Source: JAFGLZ01 sp964390905 (lineage in GTDB: Bacteria; Planctomycetota; Phycisphaerae; UBA1845; JAFGLZ01). From it: a stretch of DNA of 64,000 bases. Every line of letters starts with the position of its first letter. Within the stretch, counting starts at the first letter, position 1. The notes below the pieces were generated by a model that ran no database searches, was not told where the DNA came from, and saw only the letters and a list, made by a program, of their open reading frames with translations. Location: the NCBI GenBank assembly GCA_964390905.1, contig CAYMLO010000025.1, positions 1 through 64,000 on the forward strand, read 5' to 3'. Both the position numbers and the translations under genes were made by a program. Of this stretch, positions 35,401 to 43,023 are shown piece after piece.

Positions 35401-36424
35401 GCGTTTTGCGAATCACCTCAGAGGATGGACGAGTAACGACCATATACAGAACGTCGTCCGCCAGCACGATCTCCTCGGTTCCTTCCGTTCCCTCGTAGGT
35501 AGCCACAGTCTGTCCCGTCGCGGGGTCCAGCGCCGTCACAGGCGCTTGCACGCCAAGGGTCGCGTAGACGCATCGGTCCGTTGCCACGAGCCGTCGCGCC
35601 AATGCCACCGGGCCGGAGCGGAATGGATGGAGATGTGGATGCCAGGTCGAGATGGGCCGTTTCCACAGCACCACGCCGCTGAAGGCGTCGCGTGCCACGA
35701 GCGCCCACGCCGGGCCCAGCAAGATCGAAGCGGCCGGGGCCTCATCGACGATGTAGAACAGCCGCCCACCGCCGACGACGACTACCGTGACGGTGGCCAG
35801 GCCTTCGTGGTGTCGGGCGTTTCTAGGCCCACCGACCCATTGCACGTGGTGCGGCGGGCCCACGACGGCGTCGGCCGCGACGGCGTTGTTGGTCGCATCG
35901 CCAAGCACGTGCGTCCAATCGTCGATGTTGCTGGGACGCGGCTTGCGAATCGTCGTCCAATCGTCGCCCTGCCGGAGGCACGCCACACCCCCTGGCGCCA
36001 AGATGCGCAACAGCTCGTCGCGGGACACGCTCTGTCCAGCAGTGACGACGGCAACGTTAACCAGGTTCTCCGCGTATGGCAGGCGCGGCGCCGTCGTCCA
36101 ATGATGGACGGACACCGGACCGTACAAGCCGACGGAACGGATGTGTGACCGGGCCTCGCAAACACGGGACGCGTCACGATCCAGACCGTGGACGAGGAAG
36201 CTCCCGCCCGCGTGCAGCGCTGCGGTCAGCTTCCCATCGTCGCAGCCGACGTGGACCACCAAACCGCCTCGGACGCCGCTGCTTGCCAAGACGCGTTTCG
36301 CATCGGCTGCCGCGTCGTCGGCCGAGGCTGCTGTGCAGACACCCGCCAGTGCGTTGAGCAGCACGACGGCAGACAGGGCGATCCACGAACGCGCGCGCCC
36401 GGCAGGTCGTGTGCGTCTGGACAT
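32489..36424 (-). CDS. Large exported PQQ-propeller/LamG protein with methyltransferase-like N-terminus
   Basis: 1311-aa protein. Signal peptide (WIALSAVVLLNALAG); a degenerate SAM-methyltransferase-like unit (~50-150; VVHVGCDDGKLTAAL, and a LLRILAPGGVACL strand); two PQQ-like beta-propellers (~170-640 and ~655-1090; repeats such as LYMVVTRPSSEVI and ALDVDSGRELWRF); a C-terminal LamG/concanavalin domain (~1104-1311; LVGHWPLDEGAGSTSADRSG). The architecture is known from planctomycetes; the function is not. ATG 36424 has GGAGG upstream. It overlaps hicB by 4 bases. Confidence 0.75.
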   Translation of the reverse strand: MSRRTRPAGRARSWIALSAVVLLNALAGVCTAASADDAAADAKRVLASSGVRGGLVVHVGCDDGKLTAALHAGGSFLVHGLDRDASRVCEARSHIRSVGLYGPVSVHHWTTAPRLPYAENLVNVAVVTAGQSVSRDELLRILAPGGVACLRQGDDWTTIRKPRPSNIDDWTHVLGDATNNAVAADAVVGPPHHVQWVGGPRNARHHEGLATVTVVVVGGGRLFYIVDEAPAASILLGPAWALVARDAFSGVVLWKRPISTWHPHLHPFRSGPVALARRLVATDRCVYATLGVQAPVTALDPATGQTVATYEGTEGTEEIVLADDVLYMVVTRPSSEVIRKTPDQRTRTVMAIDASSGGELWKTSVVGLQPASLAVGGGRVCYLDGRGLAALDAKTGHQLWHTPRRVAKKRPGWSAPTVVVHDDVVLCADRQAAPAPNLDESTGKKMAAWLAQGGHPGDLVAYAAVDGKELWRCRCGEAYHAPIDVFVVDGAVWYGQSRARHGPDFTVARDLHTGEIVRRIQPDKAFDTTMPHHRCYRNRATSRYIVAGRTGVEFVDLKTGEARRHHWTRGTCQFGTVPCNGLLYVPPHSCACYIEAKLTGFYALAPASAEAPSARTTPSEPAVPAEGASDRLERGNAYASIGSRERQADRPGEWPTYRHDAARSGCTKTSVPTRLHAVWRAKLGGRLTSPVIADGVVLAGSVDTHTVCALDVDSGRELWRFTAGGRVDSPPSISQGLAVFGSADGYVYCLRLSDGKLVWRFRAALTPRLIVAFGQLESPWPVHGSVLIQDGAVSFAAGRSSYIDNGIVLYRLDLKTGRLLSQKRIYSRGPGVTDQPGEPIMFEMPGALPDVLSSDGKQVYMRRLAFDPHSLEPQKARPHLYSPAGLLNGDWWHRTYWIYGDHFYSGYIGWYFAGRENAAGRLLAMSDRMIYGYGYRPSYYRGSTGRQYHLYATERKSLPDPGPPDYRRANRDYPHSGGGKFRVTFAWKQNVPLLARAMVLAKDTLFLAGPPERALRSIPTFEGKRGTMLMVASAEDGKTLGQYKLDALPVYDGLVAAQGRLFVSLKNGTLLCLGGPDPDKGTQPLEAWAVAPKKTAGQPKEPGLVGHWPLDEGAGSTSADRSGLGNDAEVTGQWVKGAFGTCLHTKGIPGAVTIWDSSAIQFGTDSFSMAFWVKPDRYDRRLLGKEAYPRTWWVINLLPDGRAELVLGTGRGEGKSVRLKSKTPLSQDTWTHVAFVVDRPNRTVACHINGHPDSTTKIPPTLTASLSVEGKDLMIPSAHKPFAGLFDNLRLYRRVLTPAEVKALYEKEKRP

Positions 36425-36632
36425 CGGGGGTTCCTCCGTCTTCCGAATTGGTCGCGCCGTACCCAAACAGAACGGGCGTCGGCTTCTGCAAGTATACCGA
36501 CCTGATGGTTGCGAGCTAGGCGGCTTGCAGGCATGCCTCGACAGTTGAAAGAGGTTGGGTGGCCCCACCTCTTTTCGGCTGGTCCGTTCCTTCAGAGGTG
36601 AGGGGCACGAATTCGAACGGGAATCAGCGTTT

Positions 36633-36652
36633 CCCACGGCTGAAGCCATGGG
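36633..36652. repeat. CTGAAG-centred hairpin, isolated copy
   Basis: CCCACGGCT and AGCCATGGG (36633-36641 and 36644-36652) pair at 8 of 9 positions around GA, the same tip as the cluster at 9384-9498. It lies between the PQQ/LamG gene and the NHL gene. Confidence 0.6.
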
Positions 36653-36706
36653 GCGCTCCGAGAAGATCCACCGCAGATACACTGTTCAGTCTTTGATGCA
36701 AGCGGC

Positions 36707-37780
36707 TTAGCCCTCGGGCGGCAGACGGATGAACTTCTGGGCGCGGTGGGTCTTGCTGTTGTCGGCGACGTCTCCCAGGTAGAGGTCGCCTCGCGAATCG
36801 ACGGCGATGGCGTGGATCCAGTCGATCTCCCCGGGCCTGAGGTGCTCGGGGTCGGCCAGCGGGAAGACCCACAGCTCCAGGACGCGACCGTCGGTGTCGA
36901 GCTTCATGACCAGCTGATCCGTCGGCGGGTTGCCGAGGTTGCTGTGCTTGCCCCATCGCTTGGGCGCCGAGCCGCAGACGTAGACCTCGTCCTTGGGGGT
37001 GATCCAGATCCCCCACGGGTTGACCAGGTTGCGCCATTCCCCGAGCGACGTGCCGTTCTGGTCGAAGATCTGGACCCGACAGTTGTTCCGCTCGCCGACG
37101 TAGAGCCGACCCTTGGAGTCGACCGCGATGCTGTGAGGCTGACTCAACTCGCCGGCCTGGACGCCCAGTTTGCCCCAGGCCTTGACGAACTTGCCGGTCG
37201 CGTCGAAGTGCACGACGCGGTTGTTGCCGTAGCCGTCGGTGACGAACACGTCCCCGGTGGGCGTGATCGCCACGGCGGTCGGCCGGTTGAAGTGAGAGGC
37301 GTCCGCACCCGGCTTGTTGAGCGTGCCGAGCGTAAGCAGCAGCTTGCCCTTCGGCGTGAACTTCTGCACCACGTGCAGGCCGTAGTCGGTGATCCAGACG
37401 TTTCCCTGACGGTCGACCAGGATGTGATGGGGGTTCTTGAACGGGCCGCCCCAGGTGTCGAGGAGCTTGCCGTCGGTCGCGTAGACGTGGACGTGCGGCG
37501 CGATGGCGTTGAGGGTCCAGACGCGGTCCTGGGCGTCGACGGCGATCCCGGTCACGTAGCGCCATTTCAGGTCGGGCGGCCGCTGCGGCCAGTCGGGATC
37601 GACCTTGTAGCCGACGGTCAGGTTGATCTTGGGATAGCCCCCACCCGCCACCGTGTCAGGGCCCGCGCAGAGGAAGATCATGACCGTTGCCCCCATGCCC
37701 CCCAAGCTTGGCAGACGGCGATAGAGGACGGCCTGGAGGGTCCAATGGCCGTATCCGCGCCCTCGCGTTGAATCGCTCAT
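36707..37780 (-). CDS. Exported NHL-repeat beta-propeller protein
   Basis: 357-aa protein with a weak signal/anchor segment (~30-50) and six NHL-type repeats (for example GIAVDAQDRVWTLN, GNVWITDYG, GDVFVTDGYGNNRVVHF, GRLYVGERNNCRVQIF). It is closest in layout to peptidyl-glycine alpha-amidating-lyase-like NHL proteins of planctomycetes, which are uncharacterised. ATG 37780 is preceded by GAGGAGGAG; the frame continues open to 37804. A candidate palindromic operator is in the gap to the divergent UroD gene. It may share a transcript with the 1311-aa gene (gap 282 bases). Confidence 0.7.
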   Translation of the reverse strand: MSDSTRGRGYGHWTLQAVLYRRLPSLGGMGATVMIFLCAGPDTVAGGGYPKINLTVGYKVDPDWPQRPPDLKWRYVTGIAVDAQDRVWTLNAIAPHVHVYATDGKLLDTWGGPFKNPHHILVDRQGNVWITDYGLHVVQKFTPKGKLLLTLGTLNKPGADASHFNRPTAVAITPTGDVFVTDGYGNNRVVHFDATGKFVKAWGKLGVQAGELSQPHSIAVDSKGRLYVGERNNCRVQIFDQNGTSLGEWRNLVNPWGIWITPKDEVYVCGSAPKRWGKHSNLGNPPTDQLVMKLDTDGRVLELWVFPLADPEHLRPGEIDWIHAIAVDSRGDLYLGDVADNSKTHRAQKFIRLPPEG

Positions 37781-37833
37781 GTGCGATCTCCTCCTCGAGA
37801 TCAACGGATGTGTTGGTCCTTCAGCGGGGTCAT

Positions 37834-37850
37834 CGTACGCGACGCGTACG
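37834..37850. promoter_or_regulatory. 17-bp palindrome in the NHL/UroD divergent gap
   Basis: CGTACGCG-A-CGCGTACG: 8-bp perfect arms with a single central A. It lies between the start of the NHL gene (37780, minus) and the UroD-like gene (37984, plus), the position of a shared operator. Confidence 0.5.
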
Positions 37851-37983
37851 GGCTTCTACAAGTTGTTGTCGCTCGGACCCTTGATCGTGTCGCATCAGAC
37901 GGCATGCACCTGATTCCATGGACCTGCAGGCCGTTCTTCTGTATCCTGCCCATCAAGCCTGAGACGCTAACGGGAGGAGTTGC

Positions 37984-39057
37984 ATGTCGGAAATGACGTC
38001 GGCCGAGCGCGTGATGGCGGCGTTGCGTCGGGAGGAGCCGGACCGCATCCCGCACTTCGAGTGGGCGGTCGATCGGAAGGTCCGGGAGATCCTCTGTCCG
38101 GGCTGCTCGTACGAGGAGTTCGTCGTTCGGATGGACTGGGACGCGATCCTGGTGGCCCCGAACTTCGCAAAGGAGCAAGTCGGCCCGGATCTGTGGAAGA
38201 ACGAATGGGGCGTCGTGCGGCAGTACACGGGGGAGGAGGACACCTTCCCCGTCGAGAGCCCGATCAAGACGATGGAGGATCTGGATCGCTACGAGGTGCC
38301 CGACCCGGACGCGGCGGGTCGGTACGAGAGCATCCAGGCGGCCGTCGAGCAGTTCAAGGGCGACAAGGCCATCGGTGTGCACCTCAACGACGTCTTCTCG
38401 ATCCCGCGGTACCTGATGGGCTTTACGGAACTGATGTTGGCCTTCGTGGACTGCCCCGAGTTGGTCGAGGGATTGGTCGAGCTGTCGGTGGACGTCAACC
38501 TGAAGATGGCCAAACACGTGGCGGATCTCGACGCCGATTTCGTCTTCACCGGCGACGACTACTGCTCGTCGCGTCAGCCCTTCATCTCGCCCGACTGGTT
38601 CGCCAAGTACCTGAACCCGGGCCTGAAACGCGTCATGGGCGGTTTCAAGGAGCTCGGTCTGTACGTGATCAAGCACACGGACGGCTACATCTGGCCGATC
38701 GCCGACATGCTGGTCGACTCGGGCATCGACTGCCTGGATCCGATCGATCCGGTCGCCGGGATGGACATCGAGGAGGTCAAGGCCAAGTACGGGCATCGCG
38801 TCGCGCTCAAGGGCAACGTGGACTGCGCCCAGACGCTGACGTTCGGGTCGATCAAGGACGTGATCGAGGAGACCAAGGACGTCATTGGCAAGGCCGGCCC
38901 GGGCGGCGGGTTCATCCTCTCGTCGGGCAACACGATCCATTCGTCGGTCCAGCCGGGTAACTACCTGGCGATGCTCCACACGCTGCGGATGTACGGCAAC
39001 TACCCGATCTCGATGGAGCACTGGCAGGGCAAGACGACGGACGGGTTCTGGGCGTAG
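37984..39057 (+). CDS. Uroporphyrinogen decarboxylase-family protein (MtaA/CmuA-like)
   Basis: 357-aa TIM-barrel protein of the UroD superfamily. The N-terminus MTSAERVMAALRREEPDRIP is typical of the methyltransferase-like branch (methylcobamide:coenzyme M methyltransferases), not of the heme-pathway enzyme. Planctomycete members are usually annotated only as UroD-like. ATG 37984 with GGGAGGAG upstream. glpD starts 36 bases after the stop, so the two probably form an operon, which suggests a link with C1 or glycerol metabolism. Cytoplasmic. Confidence 0.8.
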   Translation: MSEMTSAERVMAALRREEPDRIPHFEWAVDRKVREILCPGCSYEEFVVRMDWDAILVAPNFAKEQVGPDLWKNEWGVVRQYTGEEDTFPVESPIKTMEDLDRYEVPDPDAAGRYESIQAAVEQFKGDKAIGVHLNDVFSIPRYLMGFTELMLAFVDCPELVEGLVELSVDVNLKMAKHVADLDADFVFTGDDYCSSRQPFISPDWFAKYLNPGLKRVMGGFKELGLYVIKHTDGYIWPIADMLVDSGIDCLDPIDPVAGMDIEEVKAKYGHRVALKGNVDCAQTLTFGSIKDVIEETKDVIGKAGPGGGFILSSGNTIHSSVQPGNYLAMLHTLRMYGNYPISMEHWQGKTTDGFWA

Positions 39058-39093
39058 GAGGAGTGTGACCGAGGCACCGTCGAGAAACGCAGC

Positions 39094-40767
39094 ATGGGGA
39101 AGCGTGAGGACATCTGGCAGGACATCAAGGAGACTTCCCAGGTCCCGGTCCTGATCGTCGGCGGGGGCATCAACGGCATTGGTCTGTTTCGCGAGCTGGC
39201 GCTGCAGGGGGTCGACTGTCTGCTGGTCGACAAGTCGGATTTCGTGGCCGGCGCGAGCTCGAAGTCATCCAGGATGATCCACGGGGGGCTGCGGTACCTC
39301 GAGAACGGCGAGTTCAAGCTGGTCAAAGAATCGCTCCGCGAACGGAACCTGTTGCTCGAAAACGCCGCGCACTACGTCTCGCCGCTCAAGACCACGATTC
39401 CGCTGTTCTCGTGGTTTGCGGGGCTGGTCAAGTCGCCGCTGGTCCTGATGCGGCTTCCCGTCAAGCCGGGCGGACGCGGGGCGCTGGTCGCCAAGATGGG
39501 GCTGTGGTTCTACGACTTCGTCACGCGGAAGAACCGGCGGACGCCGAGGCATTTCCTGACGTCGAAGCGCGATTCGCTGCGGGAGATCCCGGGCCTGAAC
39601 CCCGGCGTCGTCGCGACCGTCACGTATTGGGACGCGTGGGTCACGCAGGCGGAGCGGATGTGCCTGGAGATGATCCACGACGCCAGAGCGGGCAATCCGA
39701 ACTGCCGCGCGCTGAACTACGTGAGCGTGGCCGGTGCCGAGGGGGAGACGGTCAGGCTGGAGAACGCGGCGAACGGCGAATGCGTGTTGGTCACGCCGCA
39801 GATCGTCGTCAACGCGACGGGGGCGTGGGTCGACCACGCCAACGCAGCGTTGGGCCTAAAGACGCGGTTCATGGGCCCGACGAAGGGTTCGCACCTCGTG
39901 GTGGATTGTCCGGCGCTCTACGAGGCGCTGGGCGATCGCATGGTCTACTACGAGCACCAGGACGGGCGCGTCTGCATCGTCTTTCGGTTCATGGACAAGG
40001 TCATCATGGGATCGACCGACATCCGCGTCGACGACCCCGACTCGGTCACGTGCAGCGAGGATGAGATCGCGTACATGATGACGACGCTGAGAGGGGTGTT
40101 CCCGGAGCTCGAGATTTCCCGAGACCAGATCGTCTACAAGTACTGCGGGGTGCGTCCGTTACCGTTGGCCGAGGATGACGTCACCAGCAAGATCAGCCGC
40201 GATCACAGCATCGAGACCATCGAGCCCGACGAGAATCGCGCGTTTCCCGTTCTGTGTTTGGTCGGTGGGAAGCTGACGACGTTCCGCGCCCTGGCCGAAC
40301 AGGCCGCCGACCAGGTTCTCCTGCGATTGGGCGTCAAGCGGACCTGCTCGACCGAGCACGTCCCCATCGGCGGGGGAAGGGGCTTCCCGGCGGACGAAAC
40401 GGAGGCGGCGGCCTGGATCGCACGCGTCTCATCCGAGTCCGGTCTGGATCGAGATCGGGTGGCCGTCCTCCTATGTCGGTACGGGACGTCCGCCGAGGAA
40501 TACACCCGACATGCGGACCCAAACGCTGAGGCCTCCCTGAAGTCGCTGCCGGATTACACGGTTGGCGAGATCGAGCATCTCGTCGCCCACGACTACGTCG
40601 AGCACCTGACCGACCTGATCTGTCGCCGAAGCCTGATCGCCCTCCTCGGTCAGGCCAGCGCAGACGCGCTGGCGGAGCTGGCCGAGATCGTAGGGAACTG
40701 TCTCGACTGGGACCCGACTCGAAGAGAGAGGGAGATCGCTCTGGCTCTGACGGAAGTCCAGACGTAG
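39094..40767 (+). CDS. glpD: Glycerol-3-phosphate dehydrogenase, FAD-dependent
   Basis: 557-aa flavoenzyme that oxidises glycerol 3-phosphate to dihydroxyacetone phosphate at the membrane. The FAD-binding GGGINGIG motif (residues 23-30), SSRMIHGGLRYLE in the catalytic region and the long C-terminal domain are all present. Full length. ATG 39094 has only a weak GAGAAA upstream; a 10-codon open frame before it is out of frame. It follows the UroD-like gene and converges on the anti-sigma gene, with no clear terminator in the 57-base gap. Confidence 0.95.
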   Translation: MGKREDIWQDIKETSQVPVLIVGGGINGIGLFRELALQGVDCLLVDKSDFVAGASSKSSRMIHGGLRYLENGEFKLVKESLRERNLLLENAAHYVSPLKTTIPLFSWFAGLVKSPLVLMRLPVKPGGRGALVAKMGLWFYDFVTRKNRRTPRHFLTSKRDSLREIPGLNPGVVATVTYWDAWVTQAERMCLEMIHDARAGNPNCRALNYVSVAGAEGETVRLENAANGECVLVTPQIVVNATGAWVDHANAALGLKTRFMGPTKGSHLVVDCPALYEALGDRMVYYEHQDGRVCIVFRFMDKVIMGSTDIRVDDPDSVTCSEDEIAYMMTTLRGVFPELEISRDQIVYKYCGVRPLPLAEDDVTSKISRDHSIETIEPDENRAFPVLCLVGGKLTTFRALAEQAADQVLLRLGVKRTCSTEHVPIGGGRGFPADETEAAAWIARVSSESGLDRDRVAVLLCRYGTSAEEYTRHADPNAEASLKSLPDYTVGEIEHLVAHDYVEHLTDLICRRSLIALLGQASADALAELAEIVGNCLDWDPTRREREIALALTEVQT

Positions 40768-40824
40768 TCGGGAAGCCATCTGCCTCGCTCGCTAACCGAT
40801 GAGCCCGCGTGGGTCCGCGTGAGT

Positions 40825-42342
40825 CTACCATGGTGGCGCGATGCGGAGGGTGTATCCGTCCGGCACGGCGGTGCTGAAGAGCGATTCGTCCAGGTCAGCA
40901 GTGAACTCGAAGTCGCTCAGGATGATCTTCCGCCCGACGTTCGTGTGGACGATCTCGAGGCGGACGGGGAGATCGGTTTCTGCGTCGATCCAGAACGTCA
41001 GCTCGTTACCAGACCAGGACATCGAACGGAAGCCTCTGGCGTTGCGGCCTTCGATTTGCCGCACGCCGAGGTCCTCCTCGGTACCGTCTTGCAGTGTGAA
41101 CGCCATCTTCAGCAGATCGGGATCCTTTGAAGGTCCCTTGGACCCCGTCGTCTCGGTAGCACGTTTCTCTTTCGGGAACAGCGTGAGGCATTGCGTCGGG
41201 TCCCTCGACAGGTTCCAGATGACGATCCGTCCGTCGGGCAGGATCTCCCGTCGACGCGAGAGGTTCAGCCGCATGATCCTGCACGTGCGATCGGGCTTGC
41301 CCTTCTCTTGGACCGTTCGTGTACAGACATACGGATGGAGGCCGCGAATCCGTTCCGCGAGATCCGCAGCGACGGGCCGCGTGGCGGTGCCGGCGTCCTG
41401 CTGCACCTTCCTGACCGTGTAGCCATCGGGGGCGGTCGTGCTGAAGAGCGATTCGTCGAAGTCGACGTCGAATTCGAACGCGTGCATCGTGATCGTTCGC
41501 CCCAGCGACTCCTGACGCAGCTCGATGCGAATCGGGAGCCCCGTTCGCGCATCGGCCCAGACGGTGAAGTCGTTGGCTTTTCCTGGCGCATGAAACCCCT
41601 GTGCGAGTCGACCGTTGATCTGTCTTGTTCCAAGATCCTCAGCCTTCGCCTCACGCTTGGCGGCCACGATGGCCAAAAGGTCGGGATCGCGCCGGGGTCC
41701 CGCGCCCAGGATCGTCTCTTCGATGGCGATCTTCCGTTTGGGATAGAGGCTTAGGATCTTGAGGTCCTGGCCTGAAAGGTCAAACACATGGATGCTGCCG
41801 TCAGGCCAGATCTCTCGACGCCGCGTCAGACTCAGCAGCATGAGTCGCCGGGTGGAAGGCCGCCTCCCTTCGTACTGCGTGGTGCTGACGCAGGCGTAGG
41901 GACGGGAGAGGCGGATCTGCTCCAGGACGTCGGCAAACGCGATGCCGGCAGTGTGGTCTCCCGGGAGAAACCAGGCCCCCAGCCCTGTGAGCACGACGGT
42001 CACCGAGGCGGTGGCGGCCAGGATCTTGTACGGGCGTTTCATGGTTCGGAGTCCTCCAACCAGCTGCACCCATCTGGGCACGGCCTGGGATCCAGGTTGT
42101 GTCTCGGAGTCGTCGATCCGCTCGACGATTCGGTGCTCGATGGGCCCGACGCCGCGCGCGATCGCGTCGAATGCCGATCGAACCGTGGTCTCTTCGTCAG
42201 CCAAGGCCTCGCGAAAACCTCGGCAGACGTCGCACGTGTTGAGATGTTGATTGAGTTCCTCGACGTCGATTGCGTCCAGCTCGCCGAGCACGAGGGCGAC
42301 AATCGACTCTCGGCGGTCCTGACATTCTTCTGGATCGCTCAT
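40825..42342 (-). CDS. Membrane anti-sigma factor with tandem duplicated sensor domains
   Basis: 505-aa protein. An N-terminal zinc anti-sigma domain carries H33-x3-C37-x2-C40; a single TM helix (~105-126); then two copies of the same ~170-residue domain (A ~139-311, B ~329-500). The copies share, in order, R-PY-C, LSRRREI-PDG, GR-AQGF/ARGF, DLPVRLE-type and DESLFST-PDGYT. The repeats look like the LolA/outer-membrane-lipoprotein-sorting-like domain used by planctomycete anti-sigma factors. Start ATG 42342 overlaps the ECF gene stop as ATGA, the classical sigma/anti-sigma coupling. Confidence 0.85.
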   Translation of the reverse strand: MSDPEECQDRRESIVALVLGELDAIDVEELNQHLNTCDVCRGFREALADEETTVRSAFDAIARGVGPIEHRIVERIDDSETQPGSQAVPRWVQLVGGLRTMKRPYKILAATASVTVVLTGLGAWFLPGDHTAGIAFADVLEQIRLSRPYACVSTTQYEGRRPSTRRLMLLSLTRRREIWPDGSIHVFDLSGQDLKILSLYPKRKIAIEETILGAGPRRDPDLLAIVAAKREAKAEDLGTRQINGRLAQGFHAPGKANDFTVWADARTGLPIRIELRQESLGRTITMHAFEFDVDFDESLFSTTAPDGYTVRKVQQDAGTATRPVAADLAERIRGLHPYVCTRTVQEKGKPDRTCRIMRLNLSRRREILPDGRIVIWNLSRDPTQCLTLFPKEKRATETTGSKGPSKDPDLLKMAFTLQDGTEEDLGVRQIEGRNARGFRSMSWSGNELTFWIDAETDLPVRLEIVHTNVGRKIILSDFEFTADLDESLFSTAVPDGYTLRIAPPW

Positions 42343-42872
42343 TGCGTATCCCTCGTCAGTAGGTCATGCAGCATGAGGCGCCCGCGCAGCAGCCTCTGGC
42401 GTACAGCCGCTTCGGATATACCCAAGCTGGCGGCGACGCCGGCGCAGCTGCGACGATCGAGGTAGTACAGACTGATCGTCTCGCGGTAGTTTTCGGGAAG
42501 CTGCGCCAGTGCAGCGTGCAGGCGGTCGAGGCGCGGATCCCGATCCTCGGACGGCGCGGGTAGGTCATCAGGCACCAGCCCCGTTGACCGCCGTCGGCGT
42601 CTGTGGTCGATGCACTGGCGGCGGGCGATCTGCAGAAGCCAAGGGCGGGCCTTGTCGCGGTCCCGCAACCTATGGAGCTTCCGGAAGGCATGGACGAAAA
42701 CCTCCTGCACCAGGTCCTCGGCATCGTGTCGGCTGTGGGTGTTGGCCAGACAGACGGCCATCACAGCCGCGGCGTGCCGACGAACCAGGGCCTCGAAGGC
42801 GTCGTCGTTTTCCGGATTGGTCCAGGTTGGACGCACCTTCGGACGGTTGGGTTGTGGGCCGATCTCGGTCAA
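42339..42872 (-). CDS. ECF-type RNA polymerase sigma factor
   Basis: 177-aa sigma-70 factor of the ECF group. Region 2 (NDDAFEALVRRHAAAVMAVC, AEDLVQEVFVHAF) and region 4 (LPENYRETISLYYLDRRSC, a helix-turn-helix ending SEAAVRQRLLRGR) are intact. Start is TTG 42872, with GAGGGG about 7 bases upstream. It is released by the membrane anti-sigma encoded 4 bases downstream. A candidate autoregulated promoter lies just upstream (42894-42920). Confidence 0.9.
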   Translation of the reverse strand: MTEIGPQPNRPKVRPTWTNPENDDAFEALVRRHAAAVMAVCLANTHSRHDAEDLVQEVFVHAFRKLHRLRDRDKARPWLLQIARRQCIDHRRRRRSTGLVPDDLPAPSEDRDPRLDRLHAALAQLPENYRETISLYYLDRRSCAGVAASLGISEAAVRQRLLRGRLMLHDLLTRDTQ

Positions 42873-42893
42873 ATCATGCCCCTCACCCTACAA

Positions 42894-42920
42894 GACGGGC
42901 GCGCCCCAGGAATAGTGACA
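42894..42920 (-). promoter_or_regulatory. Candidate ECF-type autoregulatory promoter
   Basis: On the minus strand TGTCAC (complement 42915-42920) is followed after 17 bases by CGTC (complement 42894-42897). TGTCAC-N15-17-CGTC is a common -35/-10 pattern for ECF sigma factors of the TGTCACA/CGTC type. Start would be near 42887, about 15 bases before the TTG at 42872. Confidence 0.4.
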
Positions 42921-43023
42921 ACGGCGAAGGCAAGAGGTGGGGGAAAAGCGCAGCATGTCCCTCACCTCTGAGGAGATGAGGCCATATTCACCGAAAACCC
43001 CTCGAACCCGTCGAGCTGTCGCA

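Noticed and set aside
32588..36148. Very long plus-strand open frame (~1186 codons) antisense to the PQQ/LamG gene
   Set aside because: No family resemblance, Arg/Gly/Val-rich composition typical of the antisense frame of a GC-rich gene; the minus-strand gene has clear domains and a ribosome binding site.
36580..36610. Short CCTCACCTCTGA-type match between the 36.6 kb gap and the region near 42.96 kb
   Set aside because: Only about 12 bases, in low-complexity C/T-rich sequence; not enough for a repeat call.
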